A stretch of 64,000 bases of DNA from Aliterella atlantica CENA595 (GCF_000952155.1 NZ_JYON01000008.1:124001-188000), one strand, 5' to 3'; counted from the stretch's first letter, positions 17,597 to 26,882 are shown. Program-made: numbers and translations. Notes: generated by a model from the letters alone, not told the origin.

Positions 17597-18187
17597 TCAA
17601 ACTCGCTCAAATAAATCGAGCCGATACTGTTCCTCGCGTTTACCTTGCAAATGCCGCAGTTGGGTAGGAGTTAATTCTAAAAACGAGTCGTGGACTTCAT
17701 CGCCAGAGAGTGGATAATCTTTGGCGTATAGCGTCCAGTGGACTAAGAGCAAATGTCCCCCTAGTTCTAAGTGTTGTAGTATCAACTGTTGGGCTTTTTT
17801 TAAGTCTTCCCAACATAAGTAATAACCAACTTCTGAGACTAAAGTGAGATCGAATATCTCATCTGGGTATTGCTCTGGTACAGACATAATCTCAAAGCGT
17901 ACTTGCGGTAAATTCTCGCAGCGCTTAATTGCTTTATCTTGCGCTAGTTTGGAGACATCAACAGACAGCAAAGAGTCGCACCGATGGGCTAACTTTTCGG
18001 TTAACACGCCAATAGAGCCGCCAATTTCAAAGGCAGAACAATAGCGTTGTTTGGGCAAAGCAGCTATTGTTGCAGCATACTTATTTGCCTCGTATTCGCT
18101 AGTTTCAAACTTCCAAGGATCGGGATCTTCGCTGTAGAGTTTGTCGAAGTAATCAGGTGGTAAGGTATTGGGTTGGTTTTCATTCAT
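17597..18187 (-). CDS. NodS-like class I SAM-dependent methyltransferase
   Basis: Methyltransferase of 196 residues. The SAM-binding motif I reads F-E-I-G-G-S-I-G-V-L-T, and the N-terminus P-D-P-W-K-F-E-T-S-E-Y-E resembles NodS, which N-methylates a de-acetylated chitooligosaccharide. The start ATG 18185-18187 overlaps the stop of the PIG-L gene as ATGA, so the two are translationally coupled. In proteobacteria the same two domains are found fused in one chain. I infer that the deacetylase frees an amine that this enzyme then methylates. The acceptor is unknown. Confidence 0.88.
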   Translation of the reverse strand: MNENQPNTLPPDYFDKLYSEDPDPWKFETSEYEANKYAATIAALPKQRYCSAFEIGGSIGVLTEKLAHRCDSLLSVDVSKLAQDKAIKRCENLPQVRFEIMSVPEQYPDEIFDLTLVSEVGYYLCWEDLKKAQQLILQHLELGGHLLLVHWTLYAKDYPLSGDEVHDSFLELTPTQLRHLQGKREEQYRLDLFERV

Positions 18188-18918
18188 ATCGTTGCGTCCA
18201 TATAAACTTCCCAAGGACGAGTGAAATTTGCCAGCATTTCTGCTGTCAGACGAAAGCCTTCTGGATCGTCGTCAATTAAATTAGTAGTTTGGGAACGGTA
18301 AAGTGCGATCGCTTGTTGTTTTAACTGCACTACTGAACTAATATCTAGTCGCCAGCTTGGCAGATTTGGCAAGCTTCCGCGTTGTGTTTCATCCCAATCC
18401 CAAATTGGGTACTCAATTAGGCGCGATGATAAATTTAAGTTGGTTAAGGCGGTATAAATTATCTTCCAACTAGCGCGGTGATCTGGATGCGGATCGTAGC
18501 GCAAAGGTAAAAAAATAAGTTGCGGTGGAAACTGGGTTAAATAGTTACGACAACTAGCAACTGCTTGACTAAATTCAGGTTCGTAAGTAGGAACGCCGCC
18601 ATCTGGTAAACGTAGAAAGGTAACTGCTGTTGCTTCTACTCCTAATACTGCCAAAGCTGAGATTGTTTCGCTTTCGCGCAAGGCTCGTAATTTGGGAGCG
18701 GGATATTTGCAAGAACCAGGATGAGATAATGTACCGTCACTAATTACTAATACTTGTATGTTGCAACCGCGATCGCGTAATAGAGCGATCGCACCTCCAC
18801 AACCTAATGTCTCATCATCAGGATGCGGTGCAACTACCAGCGCCGAAGTGCAAGCGATCGCATCTACCAAATGTAATGGTAATGCTTCGGGGTTAGTTAA
18901 TGCATTTATTGCTACCAT
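18184..18918 (-). CDS. PIG-L family (LmbE-like) deacetylase
   Basis: Zinc-dependent N-acetyl-sugar deacetylase of 244 residues. The signature H32-P-D-D-E36 with T-L-G-C-G-G follows a short strand, and the second zinc segment D-P-H-P-D-H-R lies near residue 145. The family removes the acetyl group from GlcNAc-type residues on small molecules or lipids. Its ATG (18916-18918) overlaps the end of the acyl-CoA dehydrogenase gene by seven bases, and its stop overlaps the start of the methyltransferase by four, so the three form one tight operon. Confidence 0.93.
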   Translation of the reverse strand: MVAINALTNPEALPLHLVDAIACTSALVVAPHPDDETLGCGGAIALLRDRGCNIQVLVISDGTLSHPGSCKYPAPKLRALRESETISALAVLGVEATAVTFLRLPDGGVPTYEPEFSQAVASCRNYLTQFPPQLIFLPLRYDPHPDHRASWKIIYTALTNLNLSSRLIEYPIWDWDETQRGSLPNLPSWRLDISSVVQLKQQAIALYRSQTTNLIDDDPEGFRLTAEMLANFTRPWEVYMDATI

Positions 18919-20237
18919 AAGTCATTAACTAAGGTATTTTCAGTTAAAGCGTATTGTCCAACACTGCCTAAAGCTAGATCGAAGACAGGTTGACGCAGAT
19001 ATAAAGTCAAATCGCGAATAATTCTTTCTATCGGATGCGGTGGAAGCAAACCGCGAGTACCTACCGTACGTTCGCATAGTTGGATTACATCCATGCAGAT
19101 TTGCTCGATTGCGGTGCGTACCATATTCGCGTAAGCAACTAATTGTTTTGCTTGGGGATGCGCCTGGTTTGGGTAGCCACCAAATATCGGCGAGTAAGCA
19201 GCTACTAAGTCTGCTGCACCTTTAAGCCACAAATTACCGCTTTCAATTGCGATCGCCATCTTACCAATTCGCGCTTGTTGGTGGGGATCGTCTATGCGAT
19301 TGAGTTCTCTTAGATATTGCCTTGTAGCATCAAATATTGCTTCTGCTCCGCCTAATTGTACTGCGGCAAAACGCATCACCCCAGCACTTAACCAAGGTTG
19401 TTGAAAGTAGTCTCCTGGTTTGCCAATTAGCCATTTTGAACTTAATTCCACGCCAGTAAAGTCTACTTTATAACTAGCAGTAGCTCGCATTCCCATTGGT
19501 TGCCACCAAGCAGGATCGCTGACTGTAGCGACTTCATCCATCGGTACAATACACATCTGCCAACTGCCATCGCTCAAAGCTCCATTGACAAAAGGACGCT
19601 CGACGTACCCCGACCCAGAAGCAAAGGTTTTAGAGCCTTCTAGGCGGTACTGTCCATCTGCTAGAGGGATAATTTTTACTCCGTCTTCTGCTTCAGCGTT
19701 CCAAACACCAAAGATTTTTTGGCGATCGCGTGCATCGCTAGCTAATTGCTCGATTTGTTCTTTAGTGCCAAATGTCTGAATTAGTTGCAGCGCGTTAACG
19801 TGTCCTTCATATATACGTCCAACAGCTAAATTACCCCGCCCGATGTGCTTTAAGATCGTCAAAGTTTGGTAGGTAATGCTAGCATCAAACCCTAAACCCA
19901 AACCACCCAAATCTCTTTGTAAGGGTGCAGCTAGCAAGCCAGCTTCAGCAATTAGCTCAAATTCTTGTTGGGGAAAAGCGCCGCTAATATCTATATTTGG
20001 GGCATTGTCGGCGCTGTAGGTAGCAATGTCAGCCGCGCTTTTTAGAGCTTGAGTTAGCGTAAGATTTTGACTTGGAGGCGCGATCGCGTCCGATATAACT
20101 TGGGTATTAATAGCTACCTGCCTTGTATATACTTTTACGAATACTAATGGCAATAATGCAACAAAGCTGGTAGCAAATACTTCTATCTTCGGCACGATCT
20201 CAGCGAATAAGTTTATAAATACTCCTAAACAAAGCAC
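18912..20237 (-). CDS. Acyl-CoA dehydrogenase family protein
   Basis: Flavoprotein of the acyl-CoA dehydrogenase fold, at most 441 residues. Recognisable are the N-terminal helical part (L-L-A-A-P-L-Q-R-D-L-G-G-L-G), the middle FAD-binding region with G-S-K-T-F-A-S-G-S-G, and the C-terminal helices with G-G-A-E-A-I-F-D-A-T. The first 40 residues (from GTG 20237) are hydrophobic and unlike the family; no ribosome site is visible, so the true start may be inside, near residue 29-45. It leads the operon with PIG-L deacetylase and methyltransferase. The substrate is not known. Confidence 0.85.
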   Translation of the reverse strand: MLCLGVFINLFAEIVPKIEVFATSFVALLPLVFVKVYTRQVAINTQVISDAIAPPSQNLTLTQALKSAADIATYSADNAPNIDISGAFPQQEFELIAEAGLLAAPLQRDLGGLGLGFDASITYQTLTILKHIGRGNLAVGRIYEGHVNALQLIQTFGTKEQIEQLASDARDRQKIFGVWNAEAEDGVKIIPLADGQYRLEGSKTFASGSGYVERPFVNGALSDGSWQMCIVPMDEVATVSDPAWWQPMGMRATASYKVDFTGVELSSKWLIGKPGDYFQQPWLSAGVMRFAAVQLGGAEAIFDATRQYLRELNRIDDPHQQARIGKMAIAIESGNLWLKGAADLVAAYSPIFGGYPNQAHPQAKQLVAYANMVRTAIEQICMDVIQLCERTVGTRGLLPPHPIERIIRDLTLYLRQPVFDLALGSVGQYALTENTLVNDLW

Positions 20238-20264
20238 TACACTAACAATTGCTTTTGTCTCAAG

Positions 20265-20975
20265 TTATTTTCTGTATTGCCAGTAGTCTGCAACTCTTTG
20301 TTGCCACTGCTGCCAATAAAACTCAATTGTTGCTTTCTCTAACCAGTATATTTCGGCTGTTGTCTCTGGAATTGCGATCGCCAGCAAAACGCTATATACC
20401 TGTATGCCGTACTCTTGATAAGAATGATTTACTGCGCCTAAGTAAGCTGCTAGTTGCAAAGGATAATCGTACAATCGCTCTATAGAACCTTTGGGTTTGT
20501 CTGCTGTTTTCCACTCGCAGACGCAGGGAATACCCTGATAGCTAGCAACGCAATCTACTACCCCAGCATAGTTTAATTTGTGGTGACAGACAGGGCTTTC
20601 TACCAGCCTAACTGTATCAATATTTTGTAACACTGGTTGAATGCTATCCCAGTAAGGACGACTAGCATCAGGACAACTAATGTCTTCGCCTAATAAGTAG
20701 CGTTTAATATATTTGTGGGTTTGCGTTCCTCGGCGGCTAGCAGTAGTAGAAATGCGGTTGGCTTCTTCTGTACCAAGACGCGATCGCCAATTCATTAACC
20801 TTTCTCTTGCTTCTTGCGGTTTGGTTGCATTGAGAATTGTTGTCACGCTGGGTAATGAGCGTTGGCTTTTATCCACATAGTATTGTTTGCCGTTTTGCCG
20901 TACTGATTTAAGTTGCAGGCGGGGTAGCAGATCGATAGCAGATGGCATTAGGTAAGGTTTTTCTTTGCAAGACAT
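20265..20975 (-). CDS. PD-(D/E)XK exonuclease, MGME1-like
   Basis: Predicted single-strand DNA exonuclease of 236 residues, similar in plan to mitochondrial MGME1 and other RecB-type nucleases. The core motifs are G-V-V-D-C-V (metal aspartate), then C-E-W-K-T (E-x-K), then a Y-P-L-Q-L-A-A-Y segment with the Q-x-x-x-Y of RecB nucleases. An N-terminal part has L-P-S-V-T-T-I-L. I chose ATG 20975; GTG 20993 and ATG 20948 are alternatives, none with a clear ribosome site. It ends 27 bases before the dehydrogenase ORF on the same strand. Confidence 0.85.
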   Translation of the reverse strand: MSCKEKPYLMPSAIDLLPRLQLKSVRQNGKQYYVDKSQRSLPSVTTILNATKPQEARERLMNWRSRLGTEEANRISTTASRRGTQTHKYIKRYLLGEDISCPDASRPYWDSIQPVLQNIDTVRLVESPVCHHKLNYAGVVDCVASYQGIPCVCEWKTADKPKGSIERLYDYPLQLAAYLGAVNHSYQEYGIQVYSVLLAIAIPETTAEIYWLEKATIEFYWQQWQQRVADYWQYRK

Positions 20976-21081
20976 AATACTTTTGTATCGCACTTATCTA
21001 GAGATGATGTTGGAGAGAGATTTTAATCTGTATCTCAATTACGAAACACAGTTAAAATGTATAAATAATTACGCCAAATTT

Positions 21082-21741
21082 ATGCACCACACAAAAAGCA
21101 AAGCGGATATTGCTGCAACTAAAGCGATCGCCGACTTAACAGCTAAAGCTTACTCAATTTTTACTGCTGTAGTATGCGAACACTTACCTTTTGACTTTAT
21201 CGCTTACAGAGATGGCAAATGCTGCCGAATGCAAGCGAAGTACGCAAGTAAGAACTTAGTAAACAACATTAGTTATTGGACAGACTCTAAAGGCAATCAT
21301 CAAAAAAAGTATAAAGCTGACGACTTTGAATTTTATGCAGTGTACTTATCGGATATAGACTGAGTAGTTTATCCATCTGTTAAATTTGGAGGTTGCCATA
21401 TAGCGACTAAAATACCAAACTCACCTACACTCTTCTACTGGTGGGAAGACTTTCTAGATTTAACTGAAAATGCTTCTAAGCGTAATTATAAAGAATTTGG
21501 AGTCGATCTCAAAACCCGAAAAGTTAACCCAGATGCAAAAGTGCATACTAGGAAAGTAGAACGACCTTTTAAAGAAGAACTAGAAAAATTAGTATGGGAG
21601 AAACCAACAACGCAAATCGCTAAAGATTTTGGCGTATCGGGTAAAGCGATCGAGAAGTGGTGTAAAGGCTATGAGATTGATAAGCCACTAAGAGGCTATT
21701 GGATGAAAAAAGATCGCCCAGCACCCGCTAATAATTCCTAA
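21082..21741 (+). pseudogene. PD-(D/E)XK homing-type endonuclease gene broken by one TGA
   Basis: Reading from ATG 21082 (M-H-H-T-K-S-K) gives a restriction-like fold of the group I intron-associated endonuclease type (PDDEXK_5, relatives of I-Ssp6803I): F-D-F-I-A-Y-R-D-G and C-R-M-Q-A-K-Y for the D...QxK core. Translation hits TGA at 21361-21363. The same frame then continues without another stop to TAA 21739-21741. It reads V-V-Y-P-S-V-K-F-G-G-C and F-Y-W-W-E-D-F-L and ends in a helix-turn-helix-like tail (Q-I-A-K-D-F-G-V-S). One base change thus splits a 219-codon gene. It ends two bases before tRNA-Thr. Confidence 0.8.
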
Positions 21742-21742
21742 A

Positions 21743-21814
<72 letters not shown>

Positions 21815-21871
21815 GGTGAATATCTTTGAGTTTTAAACCAATAACTCAAAACTCATAAAGTAATCGTGAGG

Positions 21872-21954
21872 TGGGCCGAGCTGGATTTGAACCAGCGTAG
21901 GCGCAAGCCAACGGATTTACAGTCCGTCTCCATTAACCACTCGGACATCGACCC
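21872..21954 (-). tRNA. tRNA-Tyr (anticodon GTA)
   Basis: Acceptor stem GGGTCGA/TCGGCCC (with a G-T pair), long variable arm as in bacterial class II tRNA, anticodon arm ACGGA-CTGTAAA-TCCGT (anticodon GTA), T-arm TGGTTCAAATCCA, discriminator A. Length is 83 nt; CCA is not encoded. It lies 57 bases upstream of tRNA-Thr in the same direction. Confidence 0.95.
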
Positions 21955-22052
21955 ATGAGATCCACGATTTATAATATTAACACAGAGTTTTGGCAAAATG
22001 CAAGATATTTGGCAAAGCTGCGGCAACTAAGATGTTACTGCAGATAAAGGGT

Positions 22053-23867
22053 TTAACTTAGAAGTTCTCCAGTTTCTTGCAAAGAGTGCAGGCGACGGTA
22101 GATACCTGGATGGCGCAATAACTCTGCATGACTGCCTACTTCCACAATTTTGCCGCGATCTAACACGACAATTTTATCTGCTTCGCGTACTGTACTAAGA
22201 CGGTGGGCGATGATGATTGTAGTCCGAGTACCCAAAATCGATCGCATAGCAAGCTGGATCGATCGCTCAGACTCATAATCTAAGCTAGATGTCGCCTCAT
22301 CAAATATCAAAACATCGGGGTTAACTAAAAGACTGCGAGCAATTCCCAATCTTTGTCTTTGTCCTCCCGATAGCCTCACACCGCGTTCGCCGACTACAGT
22401 GTAATACCCATCGCTTAACTGTCCAATTACTTCATCAACTCTAGCGATTCTACAAGCCTCCTGCACCTGTGCAAACGTAGCTTGACGATTACCGTAGGTA
22501 AGGTTATCCAGCAAAGTACCGTTAAAAACATCTACTTCCTGATGCACGATCGCCAGTCTTCGTCTATAGTTAGCAACATCTAAGCTGCGGATATCTTGAC
22601 CGTCAATCAGTATTTGACCGCTACTCGGTTCAAAATAGCGAAATAGCAGCTTAACTAAAGTAGATTTACCCGAACCCGAACGCCCAACCAAGGCTACAGT
22701 TTGATTTGGTTCGATAAGTAGATTGATGTCTTGCAAAACAGGTAGTTCTGGTTCGTAAGCAAAACTAACATTAACTAATTCCAACTTGCCAGTAAAACTG
22801 TAAGTATCAGCAGAGGAAGATACAGCCAGACTTGCAGCATCGCTACCTGTTGGTTCCTGCATCAATTCGTGAAAGCGTAACATTGAAGCATAACGACGAG
22901 CAAAAATTTCGGCAAGGTTGTTAATTGGCTCCATCTCTGCATAAGCCATGTTAGAGATAGTTAAAGTAGTAACAAAGTGTCCCAGCGAAATTTCACCGCT
23001 TAAAGTAGCCGTCAAAGTTAAGCCTAAAACTACAAAAACGCAGAACTGAACAATAGTTTTTTGCCAAGTAGCTAGCTTGATGTATCCCAAGTGAATACGG
23101 TACTCAACAACCTTAAATTCACGGTTTAACCGCTGGCGTTGGCGCTTTAGTTCTTGCGCTTCTGTGGCAAAAGCTTTTACTGTTTTGATGTTAGTGACAA
23201 GTTCTGAAGTTCGGCTTTGAGTATTCTCCATGTACTTATCTAGCTTGCGTTCTTGTTCCGTCAACTGCTTCAAGTCTTTAAGACTGATGCCGAGGATAAC
23301 AACAAAAGAAACTAGAAAAAGTAGAGCAATCCGCCACTCGATTAGCAGGATAATGACAAAAATACCTAAGACTCGAATCAGCTTGGGTATCAATTGTCCA
23401 GCAATTTCTGGGTACGTCCAAGTATGGTTTTCTAAACCTCTTGCAACCCTGCCTGCAATTCGTCCAGGGTTATTTTCATCGTAAAATTCTAATGGTAGAG
23501 TCAGGATCTTTTCAATAGTTGTACGCGCCCGATCGCGCCGCGAACGCAAAGCAATATCCCAATGAAACCACCAAGTAGTCCAAAGTTGAATTGGCGCTCT
23601 AACTACAGTAGCGACAAAGATTAACCCTAATAATACGCCAACTGAAAATAACTGATTTTGCGGCAACCCAGAAACTTGAGCAAACAGCGCGATCGCACTT
23701 TCAACAGGCTTATCTACTGGTTGACGCGACAAGACATTCAAAATCTGCCCGATCGCGTAAGGAACCACTAGCTCGACAATTTCAAAGATACTAGCAGCAG
23801 CAATACTAAAAATTGCGATCGTATGATACGGTCGATAGTAATTAACAATATCTTTAAACGTCGCCAT
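22053..23867 (-). CDS. ABC exporter, fused permease and ATPase
   Basis: Half-transporter of 604 residues that would work as a dimer in the inner membrane. Six membrane segments fill about residues 15-310; the nucleotide-binding domain has Walker A G-R-S-G-S-G-K-S-T, signature L-S-G-G-Q-R-Q-R and Walker B V-L-I-F-D-E-A-T-S. The layout is that of type IV (MsbA/multidrug-like) exporters. The substrate cannot be read. It stands alone; the ATG 23867 is the first good start. Confidence 0.93.
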   Translation of the reverse strand: MATFKDIVNYYRPYHTIAIFSIAAASIFEIVELVVPYAIGQILNVLSRQPVDKPVESAIALFAQVSGLPQNQLFSVGVLLGLIFVATVVRAPIQLWTTWWFHWDIALRSRRDRARTTIEKILTLPLEFYDENNPGRIAGRVARGLENHTWTYPEIAGQLIPKLIRVLGIFVIILLIEWRIALLFLVSFVVILGISLKDLKQLTEQERKLDKYMENTQSRTSELVTNIKTVKAFATEAQELKRQRQRLNREFKVVEYRIHLGYIKLATWQKTIVQFCVFVVLGLTLTATLSGEISLGHFVTTLTISNMAYAEMEPINNLAEIFARRYASMLRFHELMQEPTGSDAASLAVSSSADTYSFTGKLELVNVSFAYEPELPVLQDINLLIEPNQTVALVGRSGSGKSTLVKLLFRYFEPSSGQILIDGQDIRSLDVANYRRRLAIVHQEVDVFNGTLLDNLTYGNRQATFAQVQEACRIARVDEVIGQLSDGYYTVVGERGVRLSGGQRQRLGIARSLLVNPDVLIFDEATSSLDYESERSIQLAMRSILGTRTTIIIAHRLSTVREADKIVVLDRGKIVEVGSHAELLRHPGIYRRLHSLQETGELLS

Positions 23868-24063
23868 GATTTATCCTTGCCGAGACATTCAACGCGGCTT
23901 GCCTGTAATATGCATACTACAGTTGTAACACAAAACAACGGCAAGGGGAAAACTTTATTCTTCCTTATGAGAGATTACAGTCAACTAATACGAGCAGACA
24001 TCAGTTATGGGAAAGAATAGTGGTTGAAAGCAGAACGCCAGTATTGGGAGGAACGACCGAGAG

Positions 24064-24410
24064 TTCGTACAGATTCCTCATGACAAATTTATGCAACAAC
24101 TGCCTTACAAAGCAGAGTTAGTTGGAATTAAAGCGATCGTTACTGAAAAATCACATACAAGTAAAGCTATTTTCCTGTATATGGATGTAATTCCTAATTC
24201 CAATGAAAAAGCTACCCAAAAATACACCTTTATTGGTGAATGAATAATTCGTTGATTGTATAAATCAGGAAATAGTACGTTAATTAATCCTGATTTGAGC
24301 GGGAGCTATAACACATCCTGAGAAACGCAGTTTCTAATGCTTTTGCTGAGGGTATAGAGGGCTTAGGAGTAATCTCATTTAGATTTACCCCTGGAAAAGT
24401 GACTCTATAG
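24064..24410 (+). pseudogene. Relic of an IS605-type tnpB (C-terminal part)
   Basis: In frame from TTC 24064 one reads F-V-Q-I-P-H-D-K-F-M-Q-Q-L-P-Y-K and A-E-L-V-G-I-K-A-I-V-T, the RuvC-III/zinc-ribbon end of TnpB. There are stops at 24241 and shortly after. The next part reads L-Y-K-S-G-N-S-T-L-I-N-P-D-L-S-G-S-Y-N; one frame change then gives R-N-A-V-S-N-A-F-A-E-G-I-E-G, ending at TAG 24408. The four-cysteine zinc ribbon is lost. No tnpA or element ends are seen, so this is a decayed fragment. Confidence 0.75.
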
Positions 24411-24517
24411 ATTTGGCTATAATTTTACAAACTCTAGCTACTTTAGCAAAGTTAAATACATCTATTGCAAATAATTAAGCTGGGAGGCTATTTAAGCGCT
24501 AGCACTCCCAACAACAT

Positions 24518-24832
24518 TTATATTTTAGGTTCTTCGCCTTCTACATACATTGGCGGCTCAACTGCAAAGTTATCAAGCCTACCAGACTCATCAATTACAT
24601 AACCGTCAGTAGTAGTAAAGCCTTCGCCTTCAACTTCTTCTTGCTCTTCAAAAGCTTCTAATTGCTTTACATCTAACTCAGTATCAGTATTAGATGGGAT
24701 AATAGCATCTGGAGCATTAACGTCTGTTGCTTGTGCTGTTTGCACGCCGTAGTGATTGTCACCTGGCGCACCTCTACCAGGTTCCGCTTCGCTTGGCTCT
24801 TCGGGAAGAACTTGATTTTGCTCGTCACTCAT
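24518..24832 (-). CDS. Acidic protein with Psb34/Hlip-type N-terminal motif at its C-terminus
   Basis: Soluble, highly acidic protein of 104 residues, no membrane segment. Near its C-terminus it carries G-R-L-D-N-F-A-V-E-P-P-M-Y-V. A very similar R-L-N-N-F-A-x-E-P-x-M-Y stretch stands at the N-terminus of small thylakoid proteins such as Psb34 (Ssl1498), where a membrane helix follows. Here that helix is absent. I chose ATG 24832, preceded by GAGG, and not the start five codons earlier. Function is unknown; a link to photosystem assembly is only inferred from the motif. Confidence 0.75.
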   Translation of the reverse strand: MSDEQNQVLPEEPSEAEPGRGAPGDNHYGVQTAQATDVNAPDAIIPSNTDTELDVKQLEAFEEQEEVEGEGFTTTDGYVIDESGRLDNFAVEPPMYVEGEEPKI

Positions 24833-25038
24833 AATATAAAACCTCACTTTGGCTGTTCGACAGTTAAATACTGTTTGTGGATAAACTAATCTTGAATCTA
24901 GGATTAAGGTTCAACAATCTGTGTTTCTATGAAAATATCTTAGTTAGTAGCAAGCTTGTCTCCTTCGTGGGGATTAAATTAGCTAACTGCTAAGGAAGAT
25001 ATATTTGCACCAATTATCAACCAGCAACCAAAACAATC

Positions 25039-25067
25039 CGTAATTACGAATTACGAATTACGAATTA
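25039..25067. repeat. AATTACG tandem repeat
   Basis: About four copies of the 7-base unit AATTACG lie directly after the stop of the SDR gene. The same unit occurs around 15876-15920, 49780-49796 and 56548-56566, in either orientation. Confidence 0.8.
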
Positions 25068-25069
25068 TT

Positions 25070-26086
25070 CTAAGCATCTTTACCTGGAAATAACCCGCCG
25101 ATAACTGCTGCAACTCCCAAGGCTGCTGCTGCTACAGCACCCCATTTGAGCGGAGGATTCATATCTAACCAGTCAGTGAAGGTGGGTATGGCTAAATTAC
25201 CAAAGTCACCTTCTACTCTGTCGTAGCCTTCAATCGGTTCAAAGACATTATCTGGCGCATCTTCTGACTTCGGTTCGTCAGTACGTTGTCCGGCAAAGCC
25301 AATTAATAATAATAAATTATCTACTAGCGATGGCGACACGCGCTGCATCACGTCCAATACTTTACCTACATCACCCACGATAAAGTCGCGCGTCGGGTGT
25401 TCGGCTACGTACAAAATTGCGTCAGCAACAATACTAGGTTGGTAGTATGGCGGTACTCCTGTCGGCTTGACACCTAACTTGGTACGCACTTTGTTGTAGT
25501 AGGGTGTATTAATTACTGATGGCATGACGTTGGTAACGCTAATTTGCCATCCTTCATGTTGAAGCTCTACGCGCAATGCTTCTAAAAAACCTTCTACTCC
25601 ATGCTTAGAAGCTGAATAAGGGCTTTGCAAGGGAATCGAACGTCTAGCTTCTACTGAAGATATATGAATTAACGCCCCGCGCCCTTCTTTTTTGAGGTGG
25701 GGCAGCGCTGCCATTGCGCCGTATGCTTGCCCGTTGAGGTTAACGTCAATTACTCTTTTAAATTCTTCTGGCGTAATTTGGTCAAATGGAGCAAGAACTC
25801 CTGTAGCTGCGGCGTGTACCCAAGTATCAAGTCTACCGTAGGTTTCTACTGCTTTGTCGGCGATCGCTTTTACTTGCTCGAATTCGCTCACATCGGCAAG
25901 TACGTACACTGCATCGCCGCCTGCTTGCTTAATTTCCTCTACCAAAGATACTAGCCCTGACTGACTCCTAGCAGCGACGACTACTTTTGCACCTTTTTTG
26001 GCAAATCTCAAAGCTGTCTCTCTACCAATGCCGCTAGATGCTCCAACAATTGCGACTACTTGTTGACTTATAGGTTTTAGTTGCAT
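25070..26086 (-). CDS. Short-chain dehydrogenase/reductase with C-terminal extension
   Basis: NAD(P)-dependent SDR of 338 residues. The cofactor motif G-A-S-S-G-I-G is at about 15-21, and the catalytic S and Y-S-A-S-K lie near 143-160. After the usual 250-residue core there is an extension with a hydrophobic C-terminal segment (W-G-A-V-A-A-A-A-L-G-V-A-A-V-I-G-G), possibly a membrane anchor. The substrate is unknown; the family covers sugars, steroids and quinones. The next coding region downstream is the acidic protein gene 237 bases away. Confidence 0.9.
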   Translation of the reverse strand: MQLKPISQQVVAIVGASSGIGRETALRFAKKGAKVVVAARSQSGLVSLVEEIKQAGGDAVYVLADVSEFEQVKAIADKAVETYGRLDTWVHAAATGVLAPFDQITPEEFKRVIDVNLNGQAYGAMAALPHLKKEGRGALIHISSVEARRSIPLQSPYSASKHGVEGFLEALRVELQHEGWQISVTNVMPSVINTPYYNKVRTKLGVKPTGVPPYYQPSIVADAILYVAEHPTRDFIVGDVGKVLDVMQRVSPSLVDNLLLLIGFAGQRTDEPKSEDAPDNVFEPIEGYDRVEGDFGNLAIPTFTDWLDMNPPLKWGAVAAAALGVAAVIGGLFPGKDA

Positions 26087-26384
26087 TAATGCCTCTAATA
26101 GTTATTTGTACTTAGTTTGTATTGGTTTAACTATGAACTTTTATTAACTAGATAAATCAGTTTTCAAACAATTTACATCAGTCGTAGGGTTGACAGAGTG
26201 CAAATAATTTGTTCAAGGGTCGAATTATAAGTAATTCTGGCTATTGTGGCGGGATATTAATATTTCTCAGAATTAAATTTAGCTAGCACTCCGCAAATGT
26301 CAATAAATGTAAGCAGGAGTAACTAGGATTAAAGAGATAGAGAGAGGATGTTATAAGTCTTACCGATAAGAAGCGAAAAAATTG

Positions 26385-26747
26385 ATGTTTGACTTTGCCA
26401 ATCTAGCCGAGTTGTCGCGTACCCATTGCGTTAGTCTTTGTGCTTTTTTAGTACCAGCTAACTTAGTTGCTACTACGTTGACAATGGTGCTTGCAGCGAT
26501 GCAACGCCCCAAGCTACAACTATTGCCGTCGGCTGGGATGGCGAGTATTTTTGCTTTAGTGATGTTGTGGCACGTTTATACTTGGTTTGCAATCGGCGTA
26601 GTTATGGTTCCTACTTACGTGTTGCTGTGGCTTTCTAGCACTTGCTTGCTTGCTAATATAGGTGCGATCGCTTATTGCTATAAGTTGCCAACTCTAAAGC
26701 TCAAACTGCAAACATATCTTTTAAACTCATTTAGTTATATTAATTGA
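26385..26747 (+). CDS. Small membrane protein, unknown function
   Basis: Protein of 120 residues with three predicted membrane segments (about 18-38, 48-70 and 73-97) rich in L, A, V and W. I do not recognise the family. ATG 26385 directly follows an in-frame TTG; a weak AAGAAG-type site lies upstream. It stands between the divergent SDR gene (promoter region 26087-26384, no other feature seen) and a methyltransferase gene 135 bases downstream on the same strand. Confidence 0.6.
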   Translation: MFDFANLAELSRTHCVSLCAFLVPANLVATTLTMVLAAMQRPKLQLLPSAGMASIFALVMLWHVYTWFAIGVVMVPTYVLLWLSSTCLLANIGAIAYCYKLPTLKLKLQTYLLNSFSYIN

Positions 26748-26882
26748 CTCTGTGATTATCTATACAAGCATCTAGCTGAACTAGATTGTCTAAAATATTT
26801 ACAGAATCAACTATTTTAGGAGAAAAATAGCCTAGCTTAAGCACAACTACTTAGTAACCATTGGGTATAAGACTAACGGTAG

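Noticed and set aside
24064..24410. Active TnpB-omegaRNA system
   Set aside because: The reading frame carries stops and a frame change and lacks the N-terminal two thirds.
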